Origin: Torymus aiolomorphi
Taxonomy: Eukaryota; Arthropoda; Insecta; Hymenoptera; Torymidae
Reading direction: 5' to 3'
Assembly (NCBI GenBank): GCA_036365515.1
Contig: CM070877.1
Coordinates: 71,546,022 to 71,610,021, forward strand
Length of the DNA stretch: 64,000 nt
Positions 10,226 to 19,375 of this stretch are shown here, one piece after another. Below the pieces are notes generated by a model, which did not search any database, was not told the DNA's origin, and saw only the letters and a list, made by a program, of their open reading frames with translations. A program made the position numbers and the translations under genes. How positions within the stretch are numbered: position 1 is the stretch's first letter; each line of letters begins with the position of its first letter.

Positions 10226-10257
10226 CTGATGAGGTTGGCGTACTAAGCCAAGGAAAC
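10226..10257 (+). ncRNA. Hammerhead-ribozyme-like core, Penelope tail
   Basis: The order is CTGATGA, then stem TTGGC / GCCAA with a 7-base loop, then GAAAC. Compared with the copy at 5619-5650 the closing pair of stem II is mismatched, but the loop length and both invariant boxes are kept. It lies about 200 bases after the endonuclease stop. Confidence 0.55.
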
Positions 10258-10302
10258 GTTGCCAAAAAGAAATAAGATCATTTCATTTTGCCTCCAAAGA
10301 TC

Positions 10303-10975
10303 GTCCTCAACTATTTAATACAAAAATGGATGGCGTTATATCTTCAACATTATATCTTCCTTTCTCCATTTTACTGTATTTCTATCTCTCTTCCATCTTG
10401 TCTCTGTTTATATCTCTTTATCTATGTATTTTTGTCTTGACCTTTCTACCACGGTCTCTGGCTCTGACGTTTTGTCTGTGTCTCGCCTCATGATCTTTCC
10501 TCAATAAATTTAAATTTCTTTTTATGGTATCTCGATCAAAGGATACTTTAGCCATTCTGTCAACTTCGCCAAGTCTTTGCCACTATCTATCTGTCTCTGT
10601 CTGTATCTACGCCTTTCTGTCTCTGTCTCTCTGGCCCGGTCTCCGTGTCACTATCCCTGATTTTTCGTTTGTATTAATAAATTTCGATTTTATTCATTGA
10701 CTGCTTGTCTCTTCCTCACGGTCTTTTTCTCTCTTTCTACCTTTCATTGTCTGTTGGTCTCTGCTGCTCTAATTGTCATTCTATTTCCTTTTCTATCCTT
10801 CTGCTTCTGTCTCTACCTGTCTTTTCCTGTCTCTATCTCTCTGTTTCTGTCTTTCTCTCTATCTCTCTGTCAATCACTATATCACTCTGTACCTTTTTTG
10901 GCGACTTTATCACATCTGGCGCTGACTCTAGCACTCTTTCTCTATGTCGCTGACTGTCTGGCTCTTTCCACAGTC
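10303..10975. repeat. Degenerate TCTGTCTC-type tract
   Basis: A long pyrimidine-rich stretch of irregular TCTGTCTCTATCTC words, with no gene. It contains a duplicated block (GCTCTGACGTTTTCT... to AATAAATTTCGATTTTATTCATTGACTGCTTG) at about 10455-10540 and 10668-10712; the same block recurs at 11560-11637. ORFs on either strand here are low-complexity serine/leucine strings and are not believed. Confidence 0.65.
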
Positions 10976-11165
10976 TCAGATGTAGACGGGGAGCCGCTGG
11001 GAATCAGTCGGGAAGCGGAAAGGGAGCGGTGAGGGGAGCGGCTAAAAATCTTTATTTTTGGTGAGTTAAAAGGAGAGGGGTAAGCGGAACGGCAACGGGC
11101 AGTAGCTGAGGAGAGAAGCTGGGAAGCTGGAGGAGCGGAAGAAGCGGCTGTCTGAAACATAAACA
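10976..11165. repeat. GC-rich GGAGCGG-word repeat
   Basis: About 190 bases of purine-rich, irregular repeats of GGGAGCGG and GGAAGCGG with a short AT-rich break at 11048-11066. I see nothing coding. Confidence 0.5.
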
Positions 11166-11644
11166 ACTTTTGCGTCTAGGATTGGGGAGGGTGAAAATTT
11201 ACTGATTTTCAAAACAACTGTATAATATAGGAAGATATTAGCACTGCAATATCCGTACATTATACAATAAATTCAAAACTATCGTTATAACACACATTAA
11301 ACGTATAATTCAGCAATACTCTATATTTTTATAATTTTAAGAGAAACATAATATAATACAAAATAAAGAGCAATCAACACGCTCATTAGATAGTAGTTTA
11401 ACTCTTCTGGTTATGGATACTATAATATGTACACAAATATGCATTAACACTGAAATAAAATTAAAATGTAATAACCAAAAATAAATGTAAGTATTAATAC
11501 AGCTATTTTTACATATATAAAGAAGATGAAAAATCATTGAAAAAAATATCATTGTCTCTCTAGCTCTGACGTTTTCTCTTTGTTTCACCTTATGATCTTT
11601 CCTTAATAAATTTCGATTTTTTTCATTGACTGCTTGTAATTGGA
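11166..11644. other. AT-rich spacer with shared diverged repeats
   Basis: The stretch contains the second copy of the AAAGAGCAATCAACACGC and GCAATATCCGTA blocks (see 7675-7900) and the third copy of the TTGACTGCTTG block. I see no gene. Confidence 0.5.
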
Positions 11645-12295
11645 AGAATATCATTCAAAATTATGATAATTATTAATTGATAAAGAATTCACCAATTACT
11701 GTTGTATTGAATAAAATCATGCAATATTTTAACACATGCAAATCGATCTTTGATTATAAATAGATAAAGAAATTATCAATTACTGCAGTATTTTACGATA
11801 ACATAAAATATCATAAATATAATATTTGATTCCAGATCGATACGGCAATCGATTCCTATAGTATCAAATAAAACCATGCAAAATTATAATTATTGATTGC
11901 AGATTAAAAAAAAAATATTTACATATAAATTAACATGCACATTTAGTTATAAAAAATATTTTATTGCAAATCAATAAAGGAATGATCTATTGCTGCGGAT
12001 TAAATAATATCATACAAAATTATGAGAATTATTAATTGATAAAGAAGTCATCAATAACTGTTGTATTGAATAAAATCATGCAATATTATAACACATGCGA
12101 TTGATTGCAGATTGATAAATAAAACAATACTTATATTAATAATATCCGATATTATATATAAATAATATTATATTACATATCAGTAAAGAAATGATCAATT
12201 ACTGTAGTATTTTACGATAACATGCAATATCATAAATATAATATTTGATTGCAGATCGATGCAAAATCGATTCCTGCAGTATTGTAGTATATGAG
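11645..12295. repeat. Diverged AT-rich tandem repeat
   Basis: Degenerate repeats with recurring words: TAAAGAAATGATCAATTACTG, ATAAAATCATGCAATATT and ATTGATTGCAGATCGAT. The sequences near 11645 and 12005 match over ~100 bases, giving a higher-order period of about 360 bp made of subunits near 120 bp. It has no coding potential. Confidence 0.65.
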
Positions 12296-12353
12296 TGATA
12301 TAGCAGACAGCCATTAGCTTTTAACAACTACAGCAAAAATTGTCAACTAGGAC

Positions 12354-12902
12354 ACCCTATCAAAAAAATCAGCTGATTAATTAGATGATTCGTTAGATGA
12401 TTTATCAGCTGATTTCTCATGCCAAATTGTCAACTGAGATTCTGCCCGGATGCTGCCAAAAGCTTACGAAAATTAAAAATCTGCTTCTTCAGTATTGGAA
12501 ATTGCCTGTCAGTGTTTTACCCCCAGATGAGTTCAAAAATGCACGTTGAAGCATTTTACACAATTTTTCAAATTTTTCAAATTTTGTACATGAGATATCA
12601 GCTAAGAAATGAGCTGAAAAATCAGGTGATTTCTCGGTGAGATATCAGATGATTTTTCATCTGATTTGTCAGCTGATTTCTCAGCTGATATCTCATGTAC
12701 AAAATTTATAAAAATAGGAAATATGTGCAAAAATGCTTCCAAACGTGCATTTTTGAACTCATCTGGGGGGTAAAATATCTTGGTGGGCAATTTCCAATAC
12801 TAAAGAAGCTGATCTTTAATTTACGTAAGCTTTCGGCAGGATCCGGACAGAATCTCAGGTGACATTTGGCATGAGAAATAAGCTGACTTTTTTTGATAGG
12901 GT
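12354..12902. mobile_element. Fold-back MITE with ACCCTATC ends
   Basis: It starts ACCCTATCAAAAAAA and ends with the inverse at 12902. The two ~270-bp arms are complementary along most of their length, with small indels. The loop region is itself built from palindromic words around TCAGCTGA and GATATCAGCTGA. The target duplication is unclear and there is no ORF. Confidence 0.75.
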
Positions 12903-13229
12903 AGCCTCTGCAGCAGTGCCTCCACTAGTGTTGTTCGCAGCGCAAGATAGTTGTACTCACAATAACTTCAGGAGTGCAAAGGTTGTAACATCACATTTTC
13001 ATGTTACAATAATGAAAATGTATATATTTAGAGTCGACATGTATAATACAGAAATGTCAACTAGAAAAGAGTCTTCCCTAAATTAGACTGTTAATAGAAA
13101 GCATGCGATCTCTCTGTAGGTCCCAACGATTATAAGGTGATGGTAATAGGAGCTGAGCTGCTCCAGGCGTAGGGACGTTGGTCTCTTGACGGCTCCTTGT
13201 GCACTCCCTTGGGGGTGTGCCCAGGTAAA

Positions 13230-13231
<2 letters not shown>
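12903..13231. other. Unassigned spacer
   Basis: About 330 bases before the TA repeat, with no recognisable gene or repeat; a short ORF here shows no motif. Confidence 0.4.

Positions 13232-13295
<64 letters not shown>
13232..13295. repeat. (TA)n microsatellite, left flank of giant Gypsy
   Basis: A pure TA repeat that ends exactly at the LTR start. An equivalent TA repeat begins directly after the other LTR at 36342, so the giant retroelement inserted into a TA microsatellite and the target duplication cannot be delimited. Confidence 0.9.
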
Positions 13296-13298
<3 letters not shown>

Positions 13299-14512
13299 AA
13301 CGGTGTACTTACGATTTATCCATGGTACGGCGTCACGAAGAAATCTCTCCAACGATGATGAATGTCAATATTAAATTAACCATGCAAATATGAGTTCGTA
13401 TTTTCAATGAGTGATAAACGAAAGGAGATGGATAAGTAAGGATCGTTAAATCATCAATCACCGCAAGTAACAGTAAACTTGGACATTTATTACGTAAAAA
13501 TAGAACATAACATCAAAATTCGCGAGGTATAATTAATCGAAATGTTGAGCGCCAGCTGGGTCATTCCCAGCAATCTAACTAATCCTAGATTTCGGTATGT
13601 ATGTAACACGATGCGACGACTAACCGATTTCGGTAGGGCGGGACGCAAATTCAAGCGCGAGCACGCGAGTGCTTTACAGAAGTTTCGGCAGGTTTCGATA
13701 GTACGCGGAAGACCCGAGAAAACTGTGAATTTACTCGGCTCTAGGTGACGCCTCGAGTCGATGCGCGCGACGCGAGAGAGAGCCGAAAACAACGTGGCCG
13801 CGGCCTAGACAACTTACCAGCTCGAGGCTGGGACGAGTGGCGAAAACGACGACGGGCCGGCGAGGCGGCAGTAGGGGCTGTCTGGCTGGGCAGCGGCGTC
13901 GGGGCTCTCGGCGCGGAGCAGGCACGGCTCCGGCAGTGCGGCTAGGCAGGGCTGTGCTAGGCTGTCTCCGTGAGCAGATGCGGTGTGGTCTGGATGAGGC
14001 TGCAAGGCTTCGGCGCCGGCACAGACCGTCACCGACGGCAGAACTTACGGCGCAGACGACTCCCCGCGAATTCACTATTAAACAGCTACGAGGCACAACG
14101 GACTGTAGCAAAAGCAAATTGCTAGCGCGTGCTACGGTCCACAATGGAGTGGCCGAGCCCCGCACTCCGACGACCGAACGAGCCCTCAATCCCCCGCGAG
14201 CGAGCGCCACCTCTCGTTCTTGTTCGGGTACTAGGCTCTCTCTTTCTCTCTCGCTCACCCATGATGCATGTGACGGCAGCGCGCGGCCTAGTGTATACGT
14301 GCGCGCCTGCCCCGGCGTTCTGCACGACAGCGGCGACGACGACAAATTGGTCTTGACGCAGCGTGCGTCAAGGATGGCGAGACGAATGAAGCTCTCACAA
14401 GCTGTGCGGAGCCTCCAGCGGCTCTACTCTCCGTGGCGGCAGGTACACAACACGACACCGGAGGAGGTTAGATTCATCTGCTCCCTCAGATCCAGAGTAT
14501 CAATGCATCTAG

Positions 14513-14961
14513 GTAGGATCAGTGATTTACTCTTGTTACCTTCTGATCTTCTACCAATCTTCAGTCTTGTGTTTTTGCAGGTCACAAGTAGACGAACGGC
14601 AGGGCTGATGTGGAGCACATTCTCTCCAGGTGCAGCTGTTCACCCAGAGGAGTCCGTTGCTTCCATGCAGTTCCGCCTTCTTCTAGTGTGTGAGCATCCA
14701 GAGGCATTTCTTAATGGAAAAGAAGGTAGATATTATTCCTCCTTATTGTTTCTGATGCACCTACTTCCTCATCTTTACCTATTCACAGGTGTGAGCAGCA
14801 GAAGTACATACACAGAGTCGACAACGGAGCCAGTGGCGCTCCTGCGCCACATACTCCTGGCATCTAATGTATTCTGTATCCTGTTTCTCTTTTCTATCGC
14901 ATGTATCGTTTCGAAAGTGTCCTTTTCTTTATAACACTAATTCTATTTTCCTTCTTTCAGG
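14513..14961 (+). other. Three intron-like modules in the LTR (antisense to the element)
   Basis: On the plus strand three segments begin with GTAGG, GTAGATA and GTATTCTG (about 14513, 14727 and 14869). Each ends in a pyrimidine-rich tract plus CAG (TTGTGTTTTTGCAG at 14580, CTATTCACAG at 14790 and TTCCTTCTTTCAG at 14961). Lengths of about 65-95 bp are normal for small insect introns. The same structure is kept in the other LTR (35510-35957). All three putative exons restart with GT after CAG. This may be captured host exons or an antisense transcript of the element; splicing is not demonstrated. Confidence 0.4.
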
Positions 14962-15218
14962 TTCACATCAGCAGCCGCCTCCACACATGTCAAGATACCA
15001 GTGCGCAGTGAGTACAGCTCACCTACTCCGCAACAGCACGTACCAGCATAAGGGATGGCAGGAACATCGTCATCTTCATCAGGAGCAGGGCATGGTTTCA
15101 GCACGAGGAGCTCGCAATGCTCCTCTACAAGGTTGCTGTCTTCGCTACAATAGTAGACTTTACAGGTAACAGTGTTAGTTAGGGTTTCGCATGGGTTGCT
15201 TGGGCCCTCTTCTGTCAA
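14943..15218 (-). CDS. Cysteine-rich 91-codon ORF within the LTR, unknown function
   Basis: The open frame is on the sense strand of the element and is kept in both LTRs (second copy 35939-36214) with three substitutions visible by eye. It has nine cysteines, including a CCC triplet after PYAGT. The spacing C...C...C....C...C......C..PYAGTCCC, with its acidic middle, is loosely like single von Willebrand C-type domains of arthropod secreted proteins, but I cannot confirm this. I see no signal peptide. The methionine may be internal: the frame stays open for about nine more codons upstream (to an in-frame TAG), including an extra cysteine. It could be an exon captured from the host or a chance frame. 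Confidence 0.35.
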   Translation of the reverse strand: MTEEGPSNPCETLTNTVTCKVYYCSEDSNLVEEHCELLVLKPCPAPDEDDDVPAIPYAGTCCCGVGELYSLRTGILTCVEAAADVNLKEGK

Positions 15219-15347
15219 GCATTCATTTTCTTGAGTTAGGTTTATCTATTCTGGATGGTTAGCCAGAAAGGAGCCCTTACAGCCACAGCTGGGGTTTTCC
15301 GTATTTTTCTGTCACTAATTGTAATGCTCAAAAACGAGCGTTACAAA

Positions 15348-15361
15348 CTCCCCCTCCCAAG
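15348..15361 (-). promoter_or_regulatory. Polypurine tract of the giant Gypsy
   Basis: On the minus strand GGGAGGGGGAG lies three bases before the 3' LTR start TGTAACGC. This is the expected plus-strand primer and fixes the element's orientation. Confidence 0.85.
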
Positions 15362-16540
15362 ACCGAAGCGCGCCCTCGCGGTTCACGGGAAAAAAAACAA
15401 AATCCTGAATACTCACTTGTAAGGTGAGAAGTTCTATTCCAAACACAAAAAATAGTTGGCAACTCGAACAATGGCTTGTTGTTCCGTTTACGCCAGCGAT
15501 GTAACTTACTACGGTTATACAAAAAAACGACAAAAAAAAATTCTTTTTTTTTTTTTTTTTTTTTTTGTGGACAATGGTTTCTTGTCCATTCAACGCAATA
15601 ACACGCTCTTGAGCTGGTAAGTGGCCTTACAAATTTGTTTTACGACGGGGAGATAGCCTTTTGAAATACATGCTGAAACTACGGTTAATGCACGTTTTTC
15701 GTGTTCATGCGTAGCCATGTGGCGTACCTCAGTCCGTCTTTACTCACCTTCTGCCCCTCACCCATATGCTGCTCACAACCCTCTTGCTCCCTCGACAAAC
15801 GGTAGTAATCAGACCCCTACTACTAGAGTGGCAACAAATGGTATGGGAGTTCTTGCACAAGTCGGGAAATTTCTGCTAATTGCGCAAAAGTCCTGATTTT
15901 TTTTCTATCAAGAGCTTTAATAAGGGAGTTTCGATAAAAATGGGTTGAGTTGCTACGCGCATTTTGATCACGAGACCGTAGTGTCTGTCATGGCACCTAC
16001 CAATCCTATCCGCACCAACAACAATTGTGCCGAGATTTCTAATTGGCCCTAACAATGACTACTATTCTTTTGACTACTGTGGTCCGGTACCATTATTAAC
16101 TCTATCCTTGTTATCCATTGCAATTCTAAATCAAGGGTTTTCTGAGTCAATATTTCTGCAGGAAGGAATTTCTTGCTTCTACGACTATAAATTGTTGGGC
16201 GAACCCTGAGCACCAATGATGGTGCGAGGGATGCCATATTAGAGGAAAGGACACCGTTCAGAGACAACTTCGAGGCGTTATCTCCGACATTTTTCCCAAG
16301 CTTTTAGCATCGACGACAAATGTGCTAAGAGCGAGTTTGGTTTTTCCTCTAACTCGGAAAGTCCCTCCCGAATTCTTTTCAACTCATCAACTACAATAGG
16401 AGTGAAAGAATGTAACAATCGCTTGTTACTTTTTCTTTTTCGAAGACAAGATTCCTGACCACAAACGAGGAGGAAAAAGAATATATAAATCTTTGTCTTC
16501 CAACGAGAGATTTTCCTTGATAACTACAACAAGATCCGAA
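15362..16540 (-). other. 3' untranslated internal region of the giant Gypsy
   Basis: No gene is seen. It holds a T-run (15541-15566) and a moderately AT-rich sequence between the extra ORF and the polypurine tract. The word TTTCGATAA occurs at 15927, ahead of the dense array that starts near 16540. Confidence 0.5.
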
Positions 16541-16828
16541 TGTTTCGGTAAATTCCGGGATAATTGGTGTTTCGACAAATTAGAAGAGTTTCGATATGTT
16601 AGGGTGTTTCGATAAATTCGGAGTGTCTCGATAAATTCGGTGTTTCAATAAGGTTAGGCGTGTTTCGAGAAGATTAGATGTTTCGATAAAGTTAAGAGTG
16701 TTTCGATAAATGTAGGTGTTTCGATAAAGTTAAGGGTGTTTCGATAAATTAGAAGAGTTTCGATATGTTAAGGGTGTTTAGGTAAATGTTGGTGTTTCGA
16801 TAAAGTTAGGGGTGTTTCGATAAATTTC
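16540..16828. repeat. TTTCGATAAA minisatellite
   Basis: About a dozen irregular copies of GTGTTTCGATAAATT / GTTTCGATAAAGTTAAG with a spacing of roughly 20-24 bp. The same core word TTTCGATA is scattered through the gag region of this element (for example about 22990, 23897, 24022 and 24066), where it is read as part of the coding sequence. Confidence 0.8.
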
Positions 16829-16961
16829 CCAGGAGACGAGATGAAGTGGGGAGACTCAGTCCTAGCGCCTCCCCGCGGACGAAGGCGCGTTTCGTCCAGA
16901 TGAGGAAGCCGACTGAGGAGTGGCTCTCGATGCACACTCCCTCTTCTTCCGACAATATTCA

Positions 16962-17597
16962 CTAGGACACGTTTTTGTGTTTGCGCCGGACCTCCCACAT
17001 CTGAAACAAAATACGCCCCGCCGGGGCTGAGAACACTGAGTATACCGTCTTCAGACAGTTCCAACACCGATCGGACTTATTAATACTACTGACGGAAGTG
17101 GAGGCTACCGACAACGTGGGGGACTTATTGACAGAGGGAGGTTCCCCTTCACGTAATTCGAGTGGGGAACAATGCAGCACGCCCAACCGATGGTACATCT
17201 CCACTTCACCCCGGTCGATCGCCATGGAGGAGTTGAACACATCCTCCCAATTTATACGTGCTCTAGCCTCCTCCATCTGCCGCTGAGTTTCCTCCCTTAG
17301 TCCAGCCTCCCTTCGTCGGAACCAATTAGTTGACGGGTCCTCAATGGTGCGAGGGGGTGGCCGCCACTGGCTCTCCCACAAGCTGCGCGTCACCGGAGGT
17401 CCAGCAGCTTTGGGGAGGTCGCTGAGGCTGTTTCCGCCCATCGCCGTCTGCACCGCGCGATCGTGGCGGAACACAACATCCTTTTCCTCTAAAGTTACTC
17501 GAGGCTTTCTTCCCCCGCCTTTCGCTGCGACTGGTGGCGTTGTTCCCGTGGCCATCTCCCTCGTCTTCTTCCTTGCCTCTCTGGGTCGCTTGGGCAT
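16962..17597 (-). pseudogene. Extra ORF after integrase with zinc-knuckle end (second Gag-like protein)
   Basis: A 211-codon ORF starts at a methionine (MPKRPREARKKTREM), with an in-frame stop not far upstream. It is basic at the N-terminus and then has an Arg/Glu-rich helical segment (residues about 80-120, FRRREAGLREETQRQMEEAR). Near the end it reads CWNC. After a one-base shift at about residue 186 the same strand reads FCFRCGRSGANTKTCP, which together form the paired CCHC / CxxC...C layout also seen in the nucleocapsid at the front of this element's pol ORF. It occupies the position where env would be. It could be a duplicated gag C-terminus, or a gag fragment acquired from a related element. 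The frameshift makes it a pseudogene in this copy. Confidence 0.55.
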
Positions 17598-17936
17598 GGT
17601 CCCGGTCGAGCTGGCGGTCGAAACTGGCGGTTCGGGTGATTGGTTCCAACCTCCCAGCCCGCCTCAGAATACTGACCCATTGCCCTCCAATGGGTCATAC
17701 AGCAGCCCCTCAAAGGGATCGTTTTCCCGGGGTGCCAAGGGTGCATCAACTCAATAGGTGTGGGCGCCTGGCGCGGCAATCCACTCATGGCCGTGAGGCC
17801 ATGTACGACTTCCGGATGAAGAGGCTGATACAACCCCAGCAACCCCCGGTGAGCGAACTGCTGCGAGCCTACGATGGTCGGAGGCGAGCCAGTTGGAAGG
17901 ACCCTCTCCCCTTCCGGCATCACTGTCGGCGGCTCC

Positions 17937-19375
17937 CTATTCGGGACATCCACCAACAGCCCGATGCCTGAGGTGGTAGCGTCCGTCTCCTCTGGGCGAC
18001 GCAAGGGTTGGACAACCCCTCCCCCGCGGTCTCTTCCTCTTCCCAGCATCATTGCGTTGGGCGGGTCTGGAGACTTCTTGTTCTGTGGAAGGTATCGGGG
18101 TATTTACCTTGCTTTCTACAAAGGGTTTCAGATCGAATATGTGCACCTTCGACATACGGTGACCTTTCACGTCTTCCAATTCATATACTACTGGTGATAA
18201 TACTTTCCGGACTATGCAGGGCTCGGTGAATTTCGGTGCCAATTTGGCAGCGAAGTTCTGAGCCGCTGCCGACAAAACGCGGTTTCTACGCACCACTAGA
18301 TCACCTTCTACGAACGCTACGTCACGACGATGTCTGTTATAATATTTAGCTTGCTTTTCATTAGCAAGCTTTAAATGTTTCTGAACCAACGTGTAGAGAA
18401 TTGGAAGACGTTTCAGTCGATCTGCCCACCCTATCGAATCACCAATTTCTACACTCTCATCAGCCTCCTGCTGTTGACGCAGGTTCGGGATGAGGCGCGG
18501 ACTCCTACCATAGTTTAAGAAAGCAGGGGTCAACTTAGTCGACGAATGCACTGTGGTATTAATAGCGTACGCGAATTCGTGCAAATGGATGTCCCAATCA
18601 CGGTGATCCTGTTTCACGAATATCGACATCCTTGTCTTAAGTACTCGGTTCACCCTTTCCGTAGGGTTGGCTTGAGCATGATACGGAGCGATAGTAGTCT
18701 GAATGACTCCCAATTCTTTCAAACGCGACGATATAAGATTATTTGAAAACTCCATCCCATTATTCGTGACTAAGTATTTCGGGCATCCCCACCTAAAAAC
18801 GATCAATTCATCGAAAGCCTTGGCGATCAATTGAGCATTCGCCTTACGAAGGGGCCTGACTTCAACGAATTTAGTGAACAAGTTTTGAAAAACCAAAACA
18901 TAACTATACTGAGATTTGCTAGGTGGAAAGGGCCCCATAACATCTGACGCAACAACTAGCCATGGGCCTTCGACCTCACGCCTCCCCATTAAACCTGATG
19001 GAGCCTGTTGCGAAACTTTGTGCAATTGACAGTCTAAACATTGTTTCACGTATTTAGCCGCATCTCGAGCTATCGATGGCCAAAAGTAGGTTTGTGCTAC
19101 TCGACTACGTGTTTTCTCGGCTCCGAGATGACCTGCATGGGGAGGGTTGTGTCATTCGAACAAAACTCGTTCTCGATCTGCCTTCGGGACGACAAGTTTC
19201 CACCCATCTAAGTCGGCAATAGTATCATCAAAAATCTTGTTAGGGCAGTGTTTATACAGGAGGTTATTTTCTATTTTCCAATCCGGAAGTTTAGATGGGT
19301 CAGTTTCTACCGAGTTATAACGACGCGTATACCATTCACCTGGATCAGCTACCCCTATCACGACAATTTCACCTA
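17937..19375 (-). pseudogene. pol: Giant Gypsy integrase, catalytic residue lost
   Basis: Integrase joins the cDNA to the genome. The N-terminal zinc domain reads HAGHLGAEKT...YFWP...CLDCQ (about 19030-19150), interrupted by an in-frame TGA at 19152. The core begins VASDVMGPFPPSK (first Asp) and continues YLVTNNGMEFSN, where the expected second Asp is Asn. The Glu is in HAQANPTERVNR. C-terminal motifs (PKFTEPCIV, YELEDVKGHRMSKVHI) follow, and then a long basic tail to 17937. With one nonsense codon and one lost catalytic Asp, this copy is dead. Its 5' side is cut by the mariner insertion at 19376. Confidence 0.9.

Larger units (their letters stand above)
8657..10302 (+). mobile_element. Penelope-like retroelement with inverted 5' part
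   Basis: This is a reverse transcriptase plus GIY-YIG endonuclease retroelement. The 5' segment 8657-9034 is in reverse orientation; the remainder 9016-10302 is forward. The 44-bp sequence at the junction is present at both 8659-8702 and 9016-9060 as inverted copies. A reverse/forward arrangement with overlap at the joint is what twin priming produces in target-primed elements. The 5' end of the ORF is missing. The tail (10030-10302) is non-coding and contains a hammerhead-like core. It is bounded on both sides by pyrimidine-rich simple repeats. Confidence 0.85.
13296..15345 (-). repeat. 3' LTR of the giant Gypsy
   Basis: The LTR runs from TGTAACGGTG to GAGCGTTACA and is repeated at 29788-36341. 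It is unusually long. The left kilobase is very GC-rich and contains TCTCTCTC and GCGCGC words. The right kilobase contains three intron-like segments on the plus strand and a cysteine-rich reading frame on the minus strand. Long ORFs in the GC-rich part exist in several frames at once, as expected from composition, and are not called. Confidence 0.9.

Noticed and set aside
13083..13374. ORFs encoding Tyr/Ile dipeptide runs
   Set aside because: Translations of the TA microsatellite.
13731..14934. Long overlapping ORFs (up to 365 codons) in the GC-rich half of the LTR
   Set aside because: Open in several frames on both strands at once, low-complexity Arg/Ala/Ser composition, run through intron-like segments and have no domain; explained by GC-rich composition.
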